A stretch of DNA of 64,000 nt from Melieria omissa (taxonomy: Eukaryota; Arthropoda; Insecta; Diptera; Ulidiidae), in NCBI GenBank assembly GCA_963971225.1, contig OZ020267.1, forward strand, positions 89,269,648-89,333,647, written 5' to 3'. The notes under the pieces were generated by a model. That model was not told the DNA's origin. It saw nothing but the letters and a program-made list of their open reading frames with translations, and did not search any database. Below are positions 32,242 to 43,814 of the stretch, one piece after another. Position 1 is the stretch's first letter. The number at the start of each line of letters is the position of its first letter. A program made the position numbers and the translations under genes.

Positions 32242-35200
32242 AACCTGGCTGGAAAAAATTCCTCCTCCAAACCCTCCACGTGGGTGCCGGCCGGTAATGG
32301 CTAAACAGTTCACTTTAGTTCACTTTAGTGATAGCCAGCCAAGGGTTGAGTCTCGCTCGTGTGACCTCACTCTTCAATAGTGAAGACGCATGAGTTGTGG
32401 CTCCTTCCATAGGATCGAGGTAGGGGCCGGACCAAGGTGTAATACGACCCGTGCCGATGGTCAGCCTGGCTGGGGGCCCTCACAAATAGCCCAGTCGCGA
32501 ACGGAGTATCCGGATACCTGGCGCCCTCCGGATTACATAGCCTTACCTGTGCATTGCGGATCTCTGCACAGGTGGACCACCCCTTCTCCGCCACTCGTGG
32601 GACTCAAACATGGACAAATCAACAACAAAAACTACAACAAAACAAACTAACGCATACGGAAAGACGGAACCAGAGGCCGGCCCTCTCAAAAAGCCGGGGA
32701 TGGGTGAAGCACGTAAGCCAGCGCCCACCGCCAATAAGGACACATCGTTGGTTGATCAGAAGATACAATGCCAATGCTCTGTGTCCGCAAGTGTAAAAAC
32801 TGACACAAGTGCCATACCTGACCGCAGCAACACCACGGTTGCTAAAGCCGGACCTTCGTCCAGCAAAAGCAACAAACACGGTGAAGCTATGGGTGCAGAG
32901 GGCACGCGACATATAAAGGACTCAAAAATCCGCTGTAGAGAGCGCCAGAGTGCCAAGCGCGTAATTGAACGGATACAAAGTATCCCGGAAAACCGCAGGA
33001 CTCAGCGCGAAAAAGCCTCCTTCACCTGGGCTACTGCCAGGTTAGAGGAGCTCGAAAACGCCTCGAACATCGAGACCGCAGCCAAACGACAGCGATCTAC
33101 AGATGAGGAGGCTCCACATGCCAAGAAAGTGCGCAGTTCACATAGAACGACAGCGTCCTACAGCGAGATCCTTAAGGATAGTCTCGCCATGGCAGTCGTT
33201 GACCGCTCTGACCCCGACGGTAGCATATCCCCTACCAACTGGAAGCTGGTGGAGGATTTCCTAGCCGATATCTTCCTGGATGTCATACAGGAGTATCCAG
33301 GCCCCGTGCCCACATACCAAATGTGTGGCTGGCATCAAGGCCATGTAAAACTGGTCGCGTGCGCAGACAAGAGGGCTCTGGATCTCTTTTGCTTGGCAAT
33401 CTCCAGGACGGGAGAAATCTGGCCGGGTGCCAAACTTGAAGTGGTGCCCAGGGAATCTATTCCCAGCAGACCTAGGACTAGAGCCTGGATCCCAATGAAA
33501 CCCGCGGATCCGGCAAGAGTCCTCGAGACATTACAGCTGTCCAACCCGGCACTTCCCACGCACAATTGGAAAATCGCCAAACTGGAGGAGCTCAGGGGAT
33601 CTCGTTGTGCCACCATTATCGTGAACAAAGAATCCCTTGAGCACCTAGCGAATTCCAATGGTGTTGTGGCCTTCGGGTTTGGACACATAAAATTAAAAGT
33701 GTACAAGAAGGATGAGCAAACCGTGACTAACGTAAGCACCGACTCTGGCGAAAGCGGCCCACAGGGGTTACTAGCCACGACCATTTCCGGCGAAGGTGGC
33801 CTGCAGGGGCTGCCGGCCAGCACAACCAGCACACAAGAGGCGATGGACGACCAGCCATCTTCCCCTAAGCCGTTACGTCGCCTATCCCGAACAGTTTCGA
33901 TCTCCTCTTCGGGATCGGATATGGCCACGGCTTTTGGGAATTTTTGGAGAGAGTCCGAGCTTCTCGAAACCGATGACGACCTTGACGCCACTGTTGTGGA
34001 AGCGAAGCTGAACGAAAAAGACCATGGTCCGAGTAGTTCAAGTAAACCTCCACCACTCTAAAGCGGCTTCAGCCGCACTACTCCTACGCCTCTCTAAGGG
34101 GGGCGACGACATCGCTTTCATCCAAGAACCCTGGCTTGTAGCCAACAAGGTTTGTGGATTGGGAGCGACCAACTACAGGCTGGTCCATGCTCATAATGCA
34201 GGTAGACCCAGATCCTGTATCCTAGTGAAAAAATCACTAAATGCATATCTGCTCCCAAATTTCAGTAACGATGATCTAGTCTCCATCTCCCTGGTACTAA
34301 AGGGCAAGTGCCACTGGATCGCCTCCTGTTATATGGCTCACGACGACCCAGAGCCGCCACCGCCTAATCCTCTCAAGGAGCTGGCAAAAGAAGCCGCAAA
34401 ATCCAGCATCGACTTGATTATTGGATGCGACGCAAACGCTCACCATAGCATATGGGGCAGCACGGACACTAACGACAGAGGTGAGTCTCTCTTTGAATAT
34501 TTATCTACCACCAACCTTTTAGTATGCAATATAGGGCGTACACCAACCTTTGTTACTAGAAACAGAGAAGAGGTCCTAGATCTCGCCCTTGCCTCTGTAA
34601 CTATAGCCGATAGGGTTAGGAATTGGAGAGTTTCTAGTGAACACTCCTTTTCTGACCATAGGTACATTGAATTTGCTCTTGGAAGCAGCGCTCAGAAGAC
34701 CAAACCTGTCCTCAATCCTAGAAAAACGAACTGGGATCTGTTCGTTCGCACAGTAGACAGACACATCAATGCGACTCAAATCACTGAAATCAACAGTCAC
34801 GCGATGTTAGAGACGGCTGTTGATCACTTAACATCGGCCTTTTCACAGGCACAAAACCTTGCCTGCCCCTTGTTTGTACCAAGGGGGAAATACAAACCCC
34901 CCCTGGTGGAACCAAGAACTTGGGGGGCTCAGAAAATCCTCCAGGAGACTCTTCAATAGATCGAGGAGGACCAAAACTGCAACAGACTGGGACCTTTACA
35001 AGGACTCCCTCAGGTCCTACAAGAAATGTCTTAGGGATGCTAAGAGAAGCTCCTGGAGCGACTTCTGTGGCAACATTGAAAGTGTCTCCGAGACTTCTAG
35101 GCTTAGGAAAATACTAGCCTCATCGCCATTTGTTCCAAGTGCTTTACAAAAACCAGATGGCTCTTGGACATCTTCAGAAGCTGAAGCACTCGAGCTTCTC

Positions 35201-37312
35201 ACAAACACTCACTTTCCGACCAGCCTCAACTCGCTGGCAGAAGACCAGATAGACACGAATAGGGTCGCTAATGTAGACAACCTCATATCGGAGGACAAAA
35301 TAAAATGGGCTATCACAGGGTTCCTTCCATTTAAATCACCGGGACCAGATGGCATATTCCCAGCACAGCTACAAAGGGCTGGACCGTCAGCCTTCAGGCT
35401 CCTCAACTTAATCTTTTCAGCCAGTATAAGCTTGAACTACATTCCAGCAAACTGGCGCAGAGTTCGGGTGGTGTTCATCCCGAAAGCGGGTAAGAACTCT
35501 CACACTAATCCTAAGGACTTCAGACCCATTAGTCTATCCTCTTTTCTATTGAAAACACTGGAAAGACTACTGGATCTACAGCTACGTCTAACTATAAGGC
35601 ATGACCTCATCTCAAACAACCAGCATGCCTACATCAACGGTAAATCCGTAGACACTGCTCTACACTCTCTGACTCAGACGATCCAGAAATCTATTGATTA
35701 CAAAGAATACATGTTAGCAACTTTCCTGGATATAGAGGGAGCTTTTAATAACGTCGAACCGTTGGCTATCACTGGCGCACTCGCCGGGCTTGGGGTGGAG
35801 CGTGGCCTGGTGAACTGGGTGGATAAGCTTCTGCGTAGCAGAGTTATCTGCGCTGAACTGGGTGAATCGTCCATCTCAAGAGCGGTGAGTAGAGGTACCC
35901 CACAGGGTGGGGTCCTCTCCCCTCTCCTTTGGAACCTTGTGGTCAATGAACTACTTCAGTCCTTAGGACGGGGTGGATGCAAGGTGACTGCCTACGCCGA
36001 CGATATAGTTCTCGCCGTCTTAGGAAAGTTTCCTCACTCGATCAGAGACCTCATGCAAGCACTGCTAAATAAGGTCAACGACTGGGCAACCTGTCGTGGG
36101 CTAGGCATCAACCCCGGGAAAACGGAAGTGGTCCTCTTCACGAGGAAGTACAAGCCACCTTCCATACCCCCTCTAAAACTCAACAACACAGCAATCCCAT
36201 ATAAGAATGAGGCTAAATTCTTAGGAGTCATTCTTGACAGGAAATTAAGTTGGAAACCAAATATCCTCCATAGGGTTGAAAAGGCAAGGGTTGCCTTATA
36301 CACCTGCAAGAAGGCACTGGGTAAAACCTGGGGTCTAAGACCAAATCTAACATACTGGGTCTATACCGCCGTAGTTAGGCCTATCCTAACGTATGGGTGT
36401 TTGGTTTGGTGGGAAGCCTTAGAAAAAGTCACACTTCTCCAACACCTTCAGAAAGTTCAAAGGGCAGCCTGTGTCATCATCTCAGGCGCTCTAAGAACTA
36501 CCCCAACCTCAGCCTTAGAAGCTTTACTTCACCTCATCCCACTAGACCTCCATTGCAAAAAGTCGGCGGCAATTACAAGCCGAAGACTTCGTGCTTTCGG
36601 CCATTGGTCGGAATCAAATACGGGTCACAGCAGGATTCTCTCTCTCTTAGGACAAACCGGAGAACTCGATTACTCTCCTCCTCAACTTCTCTTCAACAAG
36701 AAGTTCCTCTGTACCATCCCAGATAGAAGCAGATGGGAGGACGGTTTAACACCACTAACAGGTAGCTCATGTCAGGTCTTCACCGATGGCTCCAAGCTAA
36801 ATGGAGCGGTCGGCGGAGGCGTCTTTTCGGACTCATTGGGTATAGACTACTCCTTTAGACTACCGGACCACTGTAGTGTGTTCCAGGCGGAAGTGACGGC
36901 CATTGAAGCCGCCCTGAAGCTGGTCAACGAGCGCAACATCTCAGTACGAGATGTTAGCATAGTCTCTGACAGCCAAGCGGCTATCAGGGCCCTAGGGTCT
37001 CATGTCCTAACATCAAAAACAGTGATCAGCTGCCGCAGATCTCTCGACGAGATGGCTGAGCAGCTTAACATACACCTATTATGGGTCCCAGGTCACAGAG
37101 ACATCCCGGGGAACTGTAGGGCGGACGAACTGGCCAGACTAGGCACAACCAAAGGGCTATCCGCAGAATTTGCTGGCTTGGGTGTCCCGCTAAGCACTTG
37201 CAAGCTGATGCTAGAGGAGGCCGTGACTAAAGCCGCCAACATCGCCTGGGCGGCCTCGGAGACAGGCAAGATAGCGCAACAAATCTGGCCAAAGTTGGAC
37301 TGGATGAGTACG
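32242..37312 (+). mobile_element. LOA-clade LINE, copy 2, nearly complete
   Basis: 5' UTR 32242-32609, ORF1, then ORF2 with endonuclease, RT and RNase H. It is cut at about 37312, before the C-terminal finger and 3' UTR that related LOA elements have. It sits in the P-like repeat like copy 1. Confidence 0.85.
32610..34061 (+). CDS. LOA ORF1 protein, copy 2
   Basis: 483 codons, intact, with one residue different from 10105-11556. Same layout: basic Lys/Thr/Ser-rich N-terminus, folded region at residues about 215-395, acidic end. The ORF2 start ATG lies 38 bases before the end of this frame (34024), so ORF2 translation would need reinitiation or frameshifting. Confidence 0.8.
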   Translation: MDKSTTKTTTKQTNAYGKTEPEAGPLKKPGMGEARKPAPTANKDTSLVDQKIQCQCSVSASVKTDTSAIPDRSNTTVAKAGPSSSKSNKHGEAMGAEGTRHIKDSKIRCRERQSAKRVIERIQSIPENRRTQREKASFTWATARLEELENASNIETAAKRQRSTDEEAPHAKKVRSSHRTTASYSEILKDSLAMAVVDRSDPDGSISPTNWKLVEDFLADIFLDVIQEYPGPVPTYQMCGWHQGHVKLVACADKRALDLFCLAISRTGEIWPGAKLEVVPRESIPSRPRTRAWIPMKPADPARVLETLQLSNPALPTHNWKIAKLEELRGSRCATIIVNKESLEHLANSNGVVAFGFGHIKLKVYKKDEQTVTNVSTDSGESGPQGLLATTISGEGGLQGLPASTTSTQEAMDDQPSSPKPLRRLSRTVSISSSGSDMATAFGNFWRESELLETDDDLDATVVEAKLNEKDHGPSSSSKPPPL

Positions 37313-37315
37313 TAG
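34024..37315 (+). pseudogene. LOA ORF2: endonuclease, RT, RNase H; one C-run frameshift, 3'-truncated
   Basis: Endonuclease from 34024: IQEPW, GCDANAHHSIWG, SDHRYIEF. At 34897-34903 a run of seven C ends that frame; the RT part reads in the frame opened at 34859. RT motifs: FKSPGPDGIFPA, FRPISLSSFLLKTLE, AFLDIEGAFNNV (first Asp), GTPQGGVLSPLLWN, TAYADDIVLAV (near 35990-36020). RNase H: FTDGSK near 36778, QAEVTAIEAAL near 36888, SDSQAAIRAL near 36965 and WVPGHRDIPGNCRADELA near 37083-37135, the full set of acidic and His positions. It ends with a chance stop at 37313-37315 just past the truncation, so about 150 C-terminal residues and the finger are missing. Confidence 0.85.
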
Positions 37316-37409
37316 TTTTTTCATATAAAATTTAAATCACTAAAAGTAATTTTTCAAAAACAAAATATTTTTTATTTCTTTCGTAAAGTTAGTCATTTTA
37401 TTCCATTAA

Positions 37410-37532
37410 CCCTTTCAGTCACAATGTCCAATATATTGGACTACAGTCCAATATATTGGACTACAGTCCAATATATTGGACTACAGCCCATACAATTCAT
37501 ACAGCGGGCTGTTATTTTCTTGTCGGAAAGGG
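37410..37532. mobile_element. Tiny piggyBac-type MITE with palindromic repeats
   Basis: 123 bp between TTAA (37406-37409) and TTAA (37533-37536). Ends CCCTTTC...GAAAGGG fit the piggyBac pattern (TTAA target, CCC termini). Most of the left half is a 20-bp unit in which gtccaatatattgga is followed by ctaca, at 37426, 37446 and 37466; tccaatatattgga is itself a palindrome. No coding capacity. The surrounding 37316-37642 is otherwise AT-rich without features. Confidence 0.75.
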
Positions 37533-37642
37533 TTAAGATAATAATATCAAAAACTTGACCAAACTGTAAAAGAAGGGCCAAAAACCACCGATTTCAGGAT
37601 TAAAGTAAACCCCTTATATGCTCAATTAGATGCACGTTGACT

Positions 37643-38067
37643 GTGACTAGGGAGGAACTTTTTCAACTTCGTTGAGTTAGTTAATAGCAAACATAGCTTC
37701 GCATCGTATGCATTGCGCCTTAAGGTCATTGTAAAGTTGAATGAAATGTTGGAACTTGATCCAAAATTTAGAAACCTTGGCTTGCATAAGCTTTTAGAAT
37801 ATGTGAATAACCCCTCGGAACCATTTCTAAATAAAACAACACAGCCTGCTCACTCCTTTACTAGACATGCAGCCCCATACGATACCCCCTCAAATGCTAT
37901 GCTTTGCTGTTAATGTCAGATATTTGTTAACTGAATCCTCTTCAAATTAGTTGATGCCTTTTAATGCCAAACCATATCAGAAAATAATAAATCTTCCTAC
38001 TCCATAGATAATAACACATAGTCCTGGAAATCCGGTTTTCTAGACTTTTTGATGGACTCTTTCACGA
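37643..38067 (+). repeat. Unidentified repeat A, copy 2
   Basis: Second copy of 24861-25283 with the same 88-codon open stretch and the same following signal. Substitutions include aactt for aaatt near 37665 and tatt for tttt near 37921. Confidence 0.6.
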
Positions 38068-38102
38068 AAGCAATTATGCGCTCCTTGTTAATTTTTTTAC
38101 TT

Positions 38103-38435
38103 AATTAATAATAATAATTAATTGATTGGCACGACAGCCGGCTTACGCGAGACTAAGGCCTAGCTTCCCGCAGCCACCCGTGTTGTGCGTGTGAATTTGT
38201 GCGCGGGTGGAAGGGACCTACAGTTTTATGCCGGTTCCGAACGGCAGGTTGGGAACTTTTTCATAAGCAATTTTTACTCTCAGAGGTTTGCCATTTCCAG
38301 CTGAGAGGACAGCCACCGAAAGAGAAAACGAGTTTTCCCGTTTTTTTTAGGTGTTATTACAGGCAGTATTTGAACCTGGGTCGCTACCTTCGCCTCGCGG
38401 TCCAACGCACTAACCAACTGAGCCACGGCGGCTGT
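38103..38435 (-). mobile_element. tRNA-derived SINE, head intact
   Basis: Minus orientation. Box A, read on the minus strand TGGCTCAGTTGG, is at 38414-38425, box B-like GTTCAAATAC at 38366-38375, and the TAA-rich tail at the left. It shows what the truncated copies at 4842 and 25614 lost. Confidence 0.8.
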
Positions 38436-39015
38436 CTGTTTGACTTGCCTGTACGCAAACTTATTTTGACTAGTGTATTTTTTAATATTACATTTAATTA
38501 ATTTTTTAATATAACATTTAAATAATAAATTAATATTAAATTTAAATTATTTATTTAAATATATTATATTTACTCACATCATCAACCTCCATTTTAATTG
38601 GTATTTTGTCAGAAAATAAAATGTTTTACGAAACTCCCTCACTTAATTACGCGTGTCAAGTAGCAAACTCTTCTTTTAATCACTCATTGCATTCAGCGTA
38701 CAGGTAGCATTTGGGCCCCTTACGCACTATCAACGATTCATTAGCAATGCTTGCAGTGTATATAGCAGAGAGAAAACAGTGCGTGCATTGCAGAGACAAA
38801 CAAATGAGTGTTGACTGCTATCGCGGTTTGCGTTTTGTTGTCATTCTCATACAGCTCTCTTACTACTGTGAATGCTGGCAATCAGTGTACACTGCACCAA
38901 AACACACTGTGTGTAGGGAATCATCCATTGCAGCTCTTTATTATGCACACGTAGAAAAAGATATGGATTTCCTTTTTTGTCAATTTGCAGTTCTTTTTTT
39001 TTGTTGGTAAAATAC
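38436..39015. other. No gene recognised
   Basis: Very AT-rich at first (38462-38580), then mixed sequence with scattered tgcattgcag-like words. A 99-codon frame at 38711-39010 starts without ATG and has no motif. Nothing can be assigned. Confidence 0.5.
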
Positions 39016-39468
39016 TGTAACGATAAGACAGTCTGTCGCTGTGCTAAGCAACCCTGTCGCTACGCGCCGTGCTATAATTCAATCTGGCAACCACGGCCGC
39101 GATAATAAGGGAAACTTTTAACCTGGCAATGATGGCAACTTTTAGTCCAACCTGGCAATGATGGTCGCGATCATCATGGAAACCTTTAGTCCACTCCGGA
39201 ATGTGCGAGAACGATCTGCGCGATGGCCGGACAGGTATAAAAGGCAGCCGGGTGCGGCGCAGCGAGTCAGTCTGGTTTTGACAAGTGAAGTTGCCACACG
39301 GAGTAATTAAGCAAATACTTAAGTGTACGAACAGTACAGTGTAAACTGTGAATAATAAAGTGGCTGTTGGTTTTTAATTGGCTGCGTTCGAATAAACAAA
39401 GTTGTTTCATTTTCAAATTGCACAATCCAGTGATACGTACTAGCCCACTAGAACTAGCATTAGTAACA
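39016..39468 (+). repeat. 5' LTR of element A
   Basis: 453 bp, TGTAACG...GTAACA. TATAAAAG at 39236-39243 and an arthropod initiator-like TCAGTC at 39267-39272 (33 bases from TATA to the A) make a credible promoter; AATAAA is at 39354-39359. A 29-bp unit (AACCTGGCAATGATGG core) occurs twice at 39120-39177. Confidence 0.9.
39236..39272 (+). promoter_or_regulatory. TATA box and initiator of LTR A
   Basis: TATAAAAG followed 33 bases later by TCAGTC, the spacing expected for an RNA polymerase II core promoter in insects. The same pair occurs in the 3' LTR near 44098-44135. Confidence 0.7.
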
Positions 39469-39469
39469 T

Positions 39470-40204
39470 TTGGTGTCAGAAGTGGGATTGTGGAAAAGGA
39501 GCTGGCTGCCTGGAAAAAATCAGTGGACCGATGTAAGGAAAGGTCGGAGATTGGCGCTGGCTCGTAAAGGTGTTGCGGCTGAGGTAATAAAATCAGTTCC
39601 AGAATGTTTACGAAGTGAGTACGAGACCGTCATAAGGGCGCTGGCAGCCAAATACAGCGACGAGCACAACAGAACGCTGTACTACTGTGAGCTGAAGAAC
39701 CGCAGGCAAAGGGCCAACGAGGCGCTGCAGGCATATGCAGCAGACATTGAGCGGCTCGTACAGCTGTGCTACCCAAAATTTGGTGCTGATGATCTCGAGA
39801 GGATGAAGATTGAGGCGTTTATTGAAGGTCTTCATGATCCGGAGACACGTCGCAGTGCGTTGATGATGGGCAAGCCGACATTTAGGGAGACGGTGACCAG
39901 CGCGATGACATATGAGGCGACATGGATTGGGAGCACTCGGTATGTACCAGCAAGGATACGCCAGATCCAGCCGGACAACGACATTACGATCCAGGCCATA
40001 AGCTCTGAGCCACCGGACAGGCCACGGGTGGTCTCCTCTAAAGTTGTTTACTGGGTATGTGGCAAGCAGGGCCACATATTACGAGACTGCCGCCAACGAA
40101 ACAGGCGTTCCCGTTCTCGATCGCAATCGCCTGAAGCACGGAATGCTGACAATCGCGGCCCGGCCGACAAGCGCAGGGCTGAGGACGGCGAGTCGTTAAA
40201 CTAA
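39470..40204 (+). pseudogene. Gag remnant of element A
   Basis: An open frame runs from the primer-binding site to TAA 40202-40204, but the native start and about the first 250 residues are missing. The phrase encoding ELAAW (retained in element B near 54740) is joined directly to the code following residue 275 of that Gag, so the coiled-coil part was deleted. What is left is the capsid-like domain and a zinc knuckle in which the first Cys is Tyr (YWVCGKQGHILRDC near 40050-40091). An Arg/Ser-rich tail follows. The candidate frameshift site GTTAAAC lies at 40195-40201. Confidence 0.8.
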
Positions 40205-40264
40205 AACGGGTCAGCCCAAAGGGGCGTGAGCTGATCACACAATCTGCCGCCCCATCATCCTTGT

Positions 40265-43200
40265 CTCACAGCTGAAACGACAGCCCAGCAGCTTGACAAT
40301 TGAAGGAATGATAGATGGAAAGTTGTTCGTGTTGACACTGGATACTGGAGCGTCATATTCGATCATAAAAAGGAAGCTGCTGAAGAACTGGGAACCGCTG
40401 CATGGCATACAGCTGCGGACTGCGACTGGCGAGCGCGCGCCGGTGAGAGGGAAAGTTACAAAAACGATTGCTATCGGCACCAGCAGCCTGGAACATGAGT
40501 TCATCGTCGCGGATATAATGGACAACGGGATTATCGGCGTGGATTTCATGATTAGGCACGGTTTTACGCTGGACCTGAAGGAAAATGTGCTGAGATATGC
40601 CAACGTTCAATTCCCGCTGCACACCGGCTATGAGGCGAAGCGTGGCGGTAAGGAAGGTTGTATCGTGTCAACGCAGGAGGATACCAGCGAATTCTGAGGC
40701 GATTGTGTGAGCAAAGGTGGACGAGGACGATGAGACGAGTCGGCTGTGAGTTGTAGAAGCACCGAAACAAGGACACGACAACATCATCATCGGACGTACA
40801 TTAGTGGAACCTACGAATGGCAGAATACCTGTCAGAATACTGAACCCCTGAATGCACCCAGATATGTCGGGAAAGACGAGGTAATTGGCGAGTGTAAGGA
40901 AGCTGTAGCAGTGGTCAATTGCGAGAGTAGCCCACCTGGAGGTAATGAGAAGAGCAGTTTTAACATGGACGTCCTACCGCAAGAGGACCAGTGGAGCAGC
41001 GAGTTGACGGCTAAGCAGAAACAGAAGGTGAGGTCTTTCCTGCAGCACTATGGGTCAATATTTGCGGCAGAAGCAGGCGGGAGAACAGCCATAGTGAAGC
41101 ACAACATCGACACCGGAAGTGCAAAACCGATTCGCCAACCGCCCAGACGAGTTCCGCTGGCCAAGAGGGAGGAGGTCACAAATTTGATCGAAAACATGCG
41201 AAAAGAACAGGTCATAGAGCCTTCTTCGGACCCCTGGTGCTCGCCGGTCGTGCTAGTCAAGAAAAAGGATGGCAGTACACGGTTTTGTGTGGACTATCGG
41301 AAGCTTAATGATGTGACCAAGAAGAACAGTTATCCACTACCTCGGATCGATGACACCCTGGACACACTTTCAGGCACGCAGTGGTTCTCCATGCTCGACT
41401 TACGCAGCGGCTATTGGCAGGTAGAGCGTGCAGACAAGGATAAGGAGAAAACGGCTTTCAGTGTTGGCGATGGTTTGTGGCAGTTCACCGTCATGCCGTT
41501 AGGACTCTGCAACGCACCAGCAACATTCGAGCGGCTAATGGAACGCGTGCTAAAAGGGCTGCATTAGCGGACGTGTCTGGTATACCTCGACGACATAATC
41601 GTGATGGGCAAAAGCTTCGACGACCACCTGGAAAAGCTGAAGGAGGTATTCGAGCGGATACAAAAAGCTGGGCTTAGACTCAACCCAAAGAAGTGCTCGC
41701 TGTTCCAAAAGGAGGTCAAGTATCTGGGTCATACGGTTTCTGCCCGCGGAGTACATACGGATGAAGGCAAAATCACGGCGGTGAAGGAGTGGCCCCGGCC
41801 ACGCAATCTACACGAACTCCGCAGTTTCCTGGGCCTGTGCACATACTACCGCCGATTTGTTCCGGGATTCGCGAACATAGCCAGCAGCTTGCACAAACTG
41901 ACGAAAAAGAGCCAAGCTTTCGAGTGGAACGAGGAGCAGGAACAGGCGTTTGCACGTCTGAAGGAAAAACTGTGCAGTGCTCCCATTCTGGCCTTCCCCG
42001 TGCCTGGGGAGATGTTTGTGCTGGATACAGATGCAAGCGGGAATAGTATTGGCGGTGTACTATCACAGATAATAGACGGCCAGGAACAAGTGATAGCGTA
42101 CTACAGAAGGGTTCTATCGAAACCGGTACGCAACTACTGTGTGACACGGAGAGAACTGCTGGCGGTATTGGACTGCGTAAAACACTTCCACAAATATCTG
42201 TATGGGCAAAGGTTTCGCCTGCGCACAGATCATGCGGCATTGAGATGGCTCCTGAACTTTAAGGATCCTGAAGGGCAATTGGCGCGGTGGATCGAACGAC
42301 TGCATAGCTACGACTACACGATAGAGCATCGCAAGGGCAGTAGCCATGGAAATGCCGATGCCTTGTCACGCCGTCCGTGCCAAGTCGAATGTAGGCCGTG
42401 CTCGCGAGCCGAGAGCAAAGAACAGATAGTGGACGTCCGGTTGGTAAGCGTTATGCCAGAGGAAGAGTGGTCTGCGGAGAGGCTACAAAAGGACCAGCGT
42501 GAGGATGCGGATCTTGCAACAATCGTCGAAGGCAAGGAGCAAGGCGCACGTCCAGACTGGCAGGAGATGGCCGGTGAAAGCCCGATCGCTAAGGCTTACT
42601 GGGCACAGTGGAGAAGTCTGCGGCTGAAAGAAGGATGCCTGTACCGCGAATGGGAAAGCGCGGATGGTCGGACCAGCAACTCCCTAATGGTAGTGCCGAA
42701 GTGCAGAATCAGCGAGGTCATCGAGGCATACCATTACGACTCCAGTGGAGGGCACCTGGGTATCACCAAAACCGTCGCCAAAATAAAAAGACGATTCTAC
42801 TGGGTAGGATGTCAGGAGTCTGTAGCCGAGTGGATTAAGAGCTGCGACCGATGTTCAGCCGCGAAAGGGCCGACAAGAAGATCTCGAGGCCGCATGCAGC
42901 AGTACAACGTGGGAGCGCCCTTCGAGCGAATTGCTATGGACGTCGCCGGCCCATTCCCAACTAGCACTCAAGGCAACAAATATGTGCTGGTCGTAATGGA
43001 TTATTCAGTAAATGGCCCGACGTGTACCCTATTCCTAACCAAGGGGCCACTACGATCTCGGAAAAGCTGGTAAACAACTGGGTAGCCAGGTTCGGAGTTC
43101 CGTTGGAGTTGCATTCAGAGCAAGGCCGGAATTTCGAGTCTGCGGTATTCAAGGAAGTGTGTGAGCTACTGGGGATAAAGAAAACTAGTACCACGCCTTT

Positions 43201-43803
43201 GCACCCACAGTCCGACGGCATGGTGGAACGCTTTAATCGGACACTGGAGGAATACCTGCGGAAAGTGGTAGGCAGGAATCAAAAGGATTGGGACACGCAT
43301 ATCCCCCTGTTCCTGATGGCGTATAGGTCAGCCCCGCACGACACGACACGACATCACTCACTCCAGCCCGAGCAGTGTTCGGCACAGAGTTGCGGTTACC
43401 CGCTGACTTGAAGTTCGGGGTAGTCAGCACGACGGGAGGCGCTAAGACGGACTACGTGGTCAATAAGCGGTCAGAACTGGAGGAAATTCACCAGTTTATA
43501 AGGAGCCGCACTAAACTGATCAGCGATAAGGCGAAAGCCAGATATGATCTTCGGGCCAACTCAGCAGGGTTCCAAGAAGGCGATCTGGTAATGCTCTACA
43601 ACCCGCAGTGAAGGAAAGGTTTGTCTCCGAAACTTCAAGCGTCATGGGAAGGACCGTACGAAGTCGTGACTAGGATTAACGACGTGGTATACAGGATTCA
43701 ACGTTGCAGCAACAGAAGCGCTAAACTGAAGGTAGTCCATTTGGAGCGCCTGGCGCCTTATCACAGCGGAACCTCGGCACTTGTTCGGGACGAACAAGTC
43801 TAA
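40265..43803 (+). pseudogene. Pol remnant of element A (PR-RT-RNH-IN), broken
   Basis: Protease with LDTGAS near 40338, RT with VMPLGLCNAPATF near 41491 and YLDDIIVMG near 41582, RNase H with LDTDASGN near 42020, integrase with the HHCC finger near 42725-42850, HSEQGRNFES near 43112 (Glu instead of the usual Asp) and VERFNR near 43225. Breaks: frame change near 40640-40750, TAG near 41566 (Trp codon in element B), loss of one base near 43005, an insertion near 43345 in a cgacacga repeat, and TGA near 43610. A 1-base deletion near 40236 also puts the protease out of register with the -1 frame of Gag. No activity is expected. Confidence 0.85.
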
Positions 43804-43814
43804 GTGGTGGGCAG

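Larger units (their letters stand above)
25284..34994. repeat. Composite block, copy 2 of the segmental duplication
   Basis: Counterpart of 4512-12490, longer because of a LINE insertion at 28976-30640 and the undeleted RTE-like segment. Beyond 34994 this copy continues in LOA code where copy 1 switches to the P-like element. Together with repeat A the SINE piece forms a direct repeat (24861-25614 and 37643-38392) bracketing the block. Confidence 0.9.

Noticed and set aside
37313..37315. The TAG at the end of LOA ORF2 as a natural stop.
   Set aside because: It follows directly after the truncation point; related LOA proteins continue for about 150 residues with a Cys/His cluster.
38711..39010. 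A 99-codon Cys-containing frame.
   Set aside because: No ATG at its beginning, no signal or domain, AT-rich surroundings.
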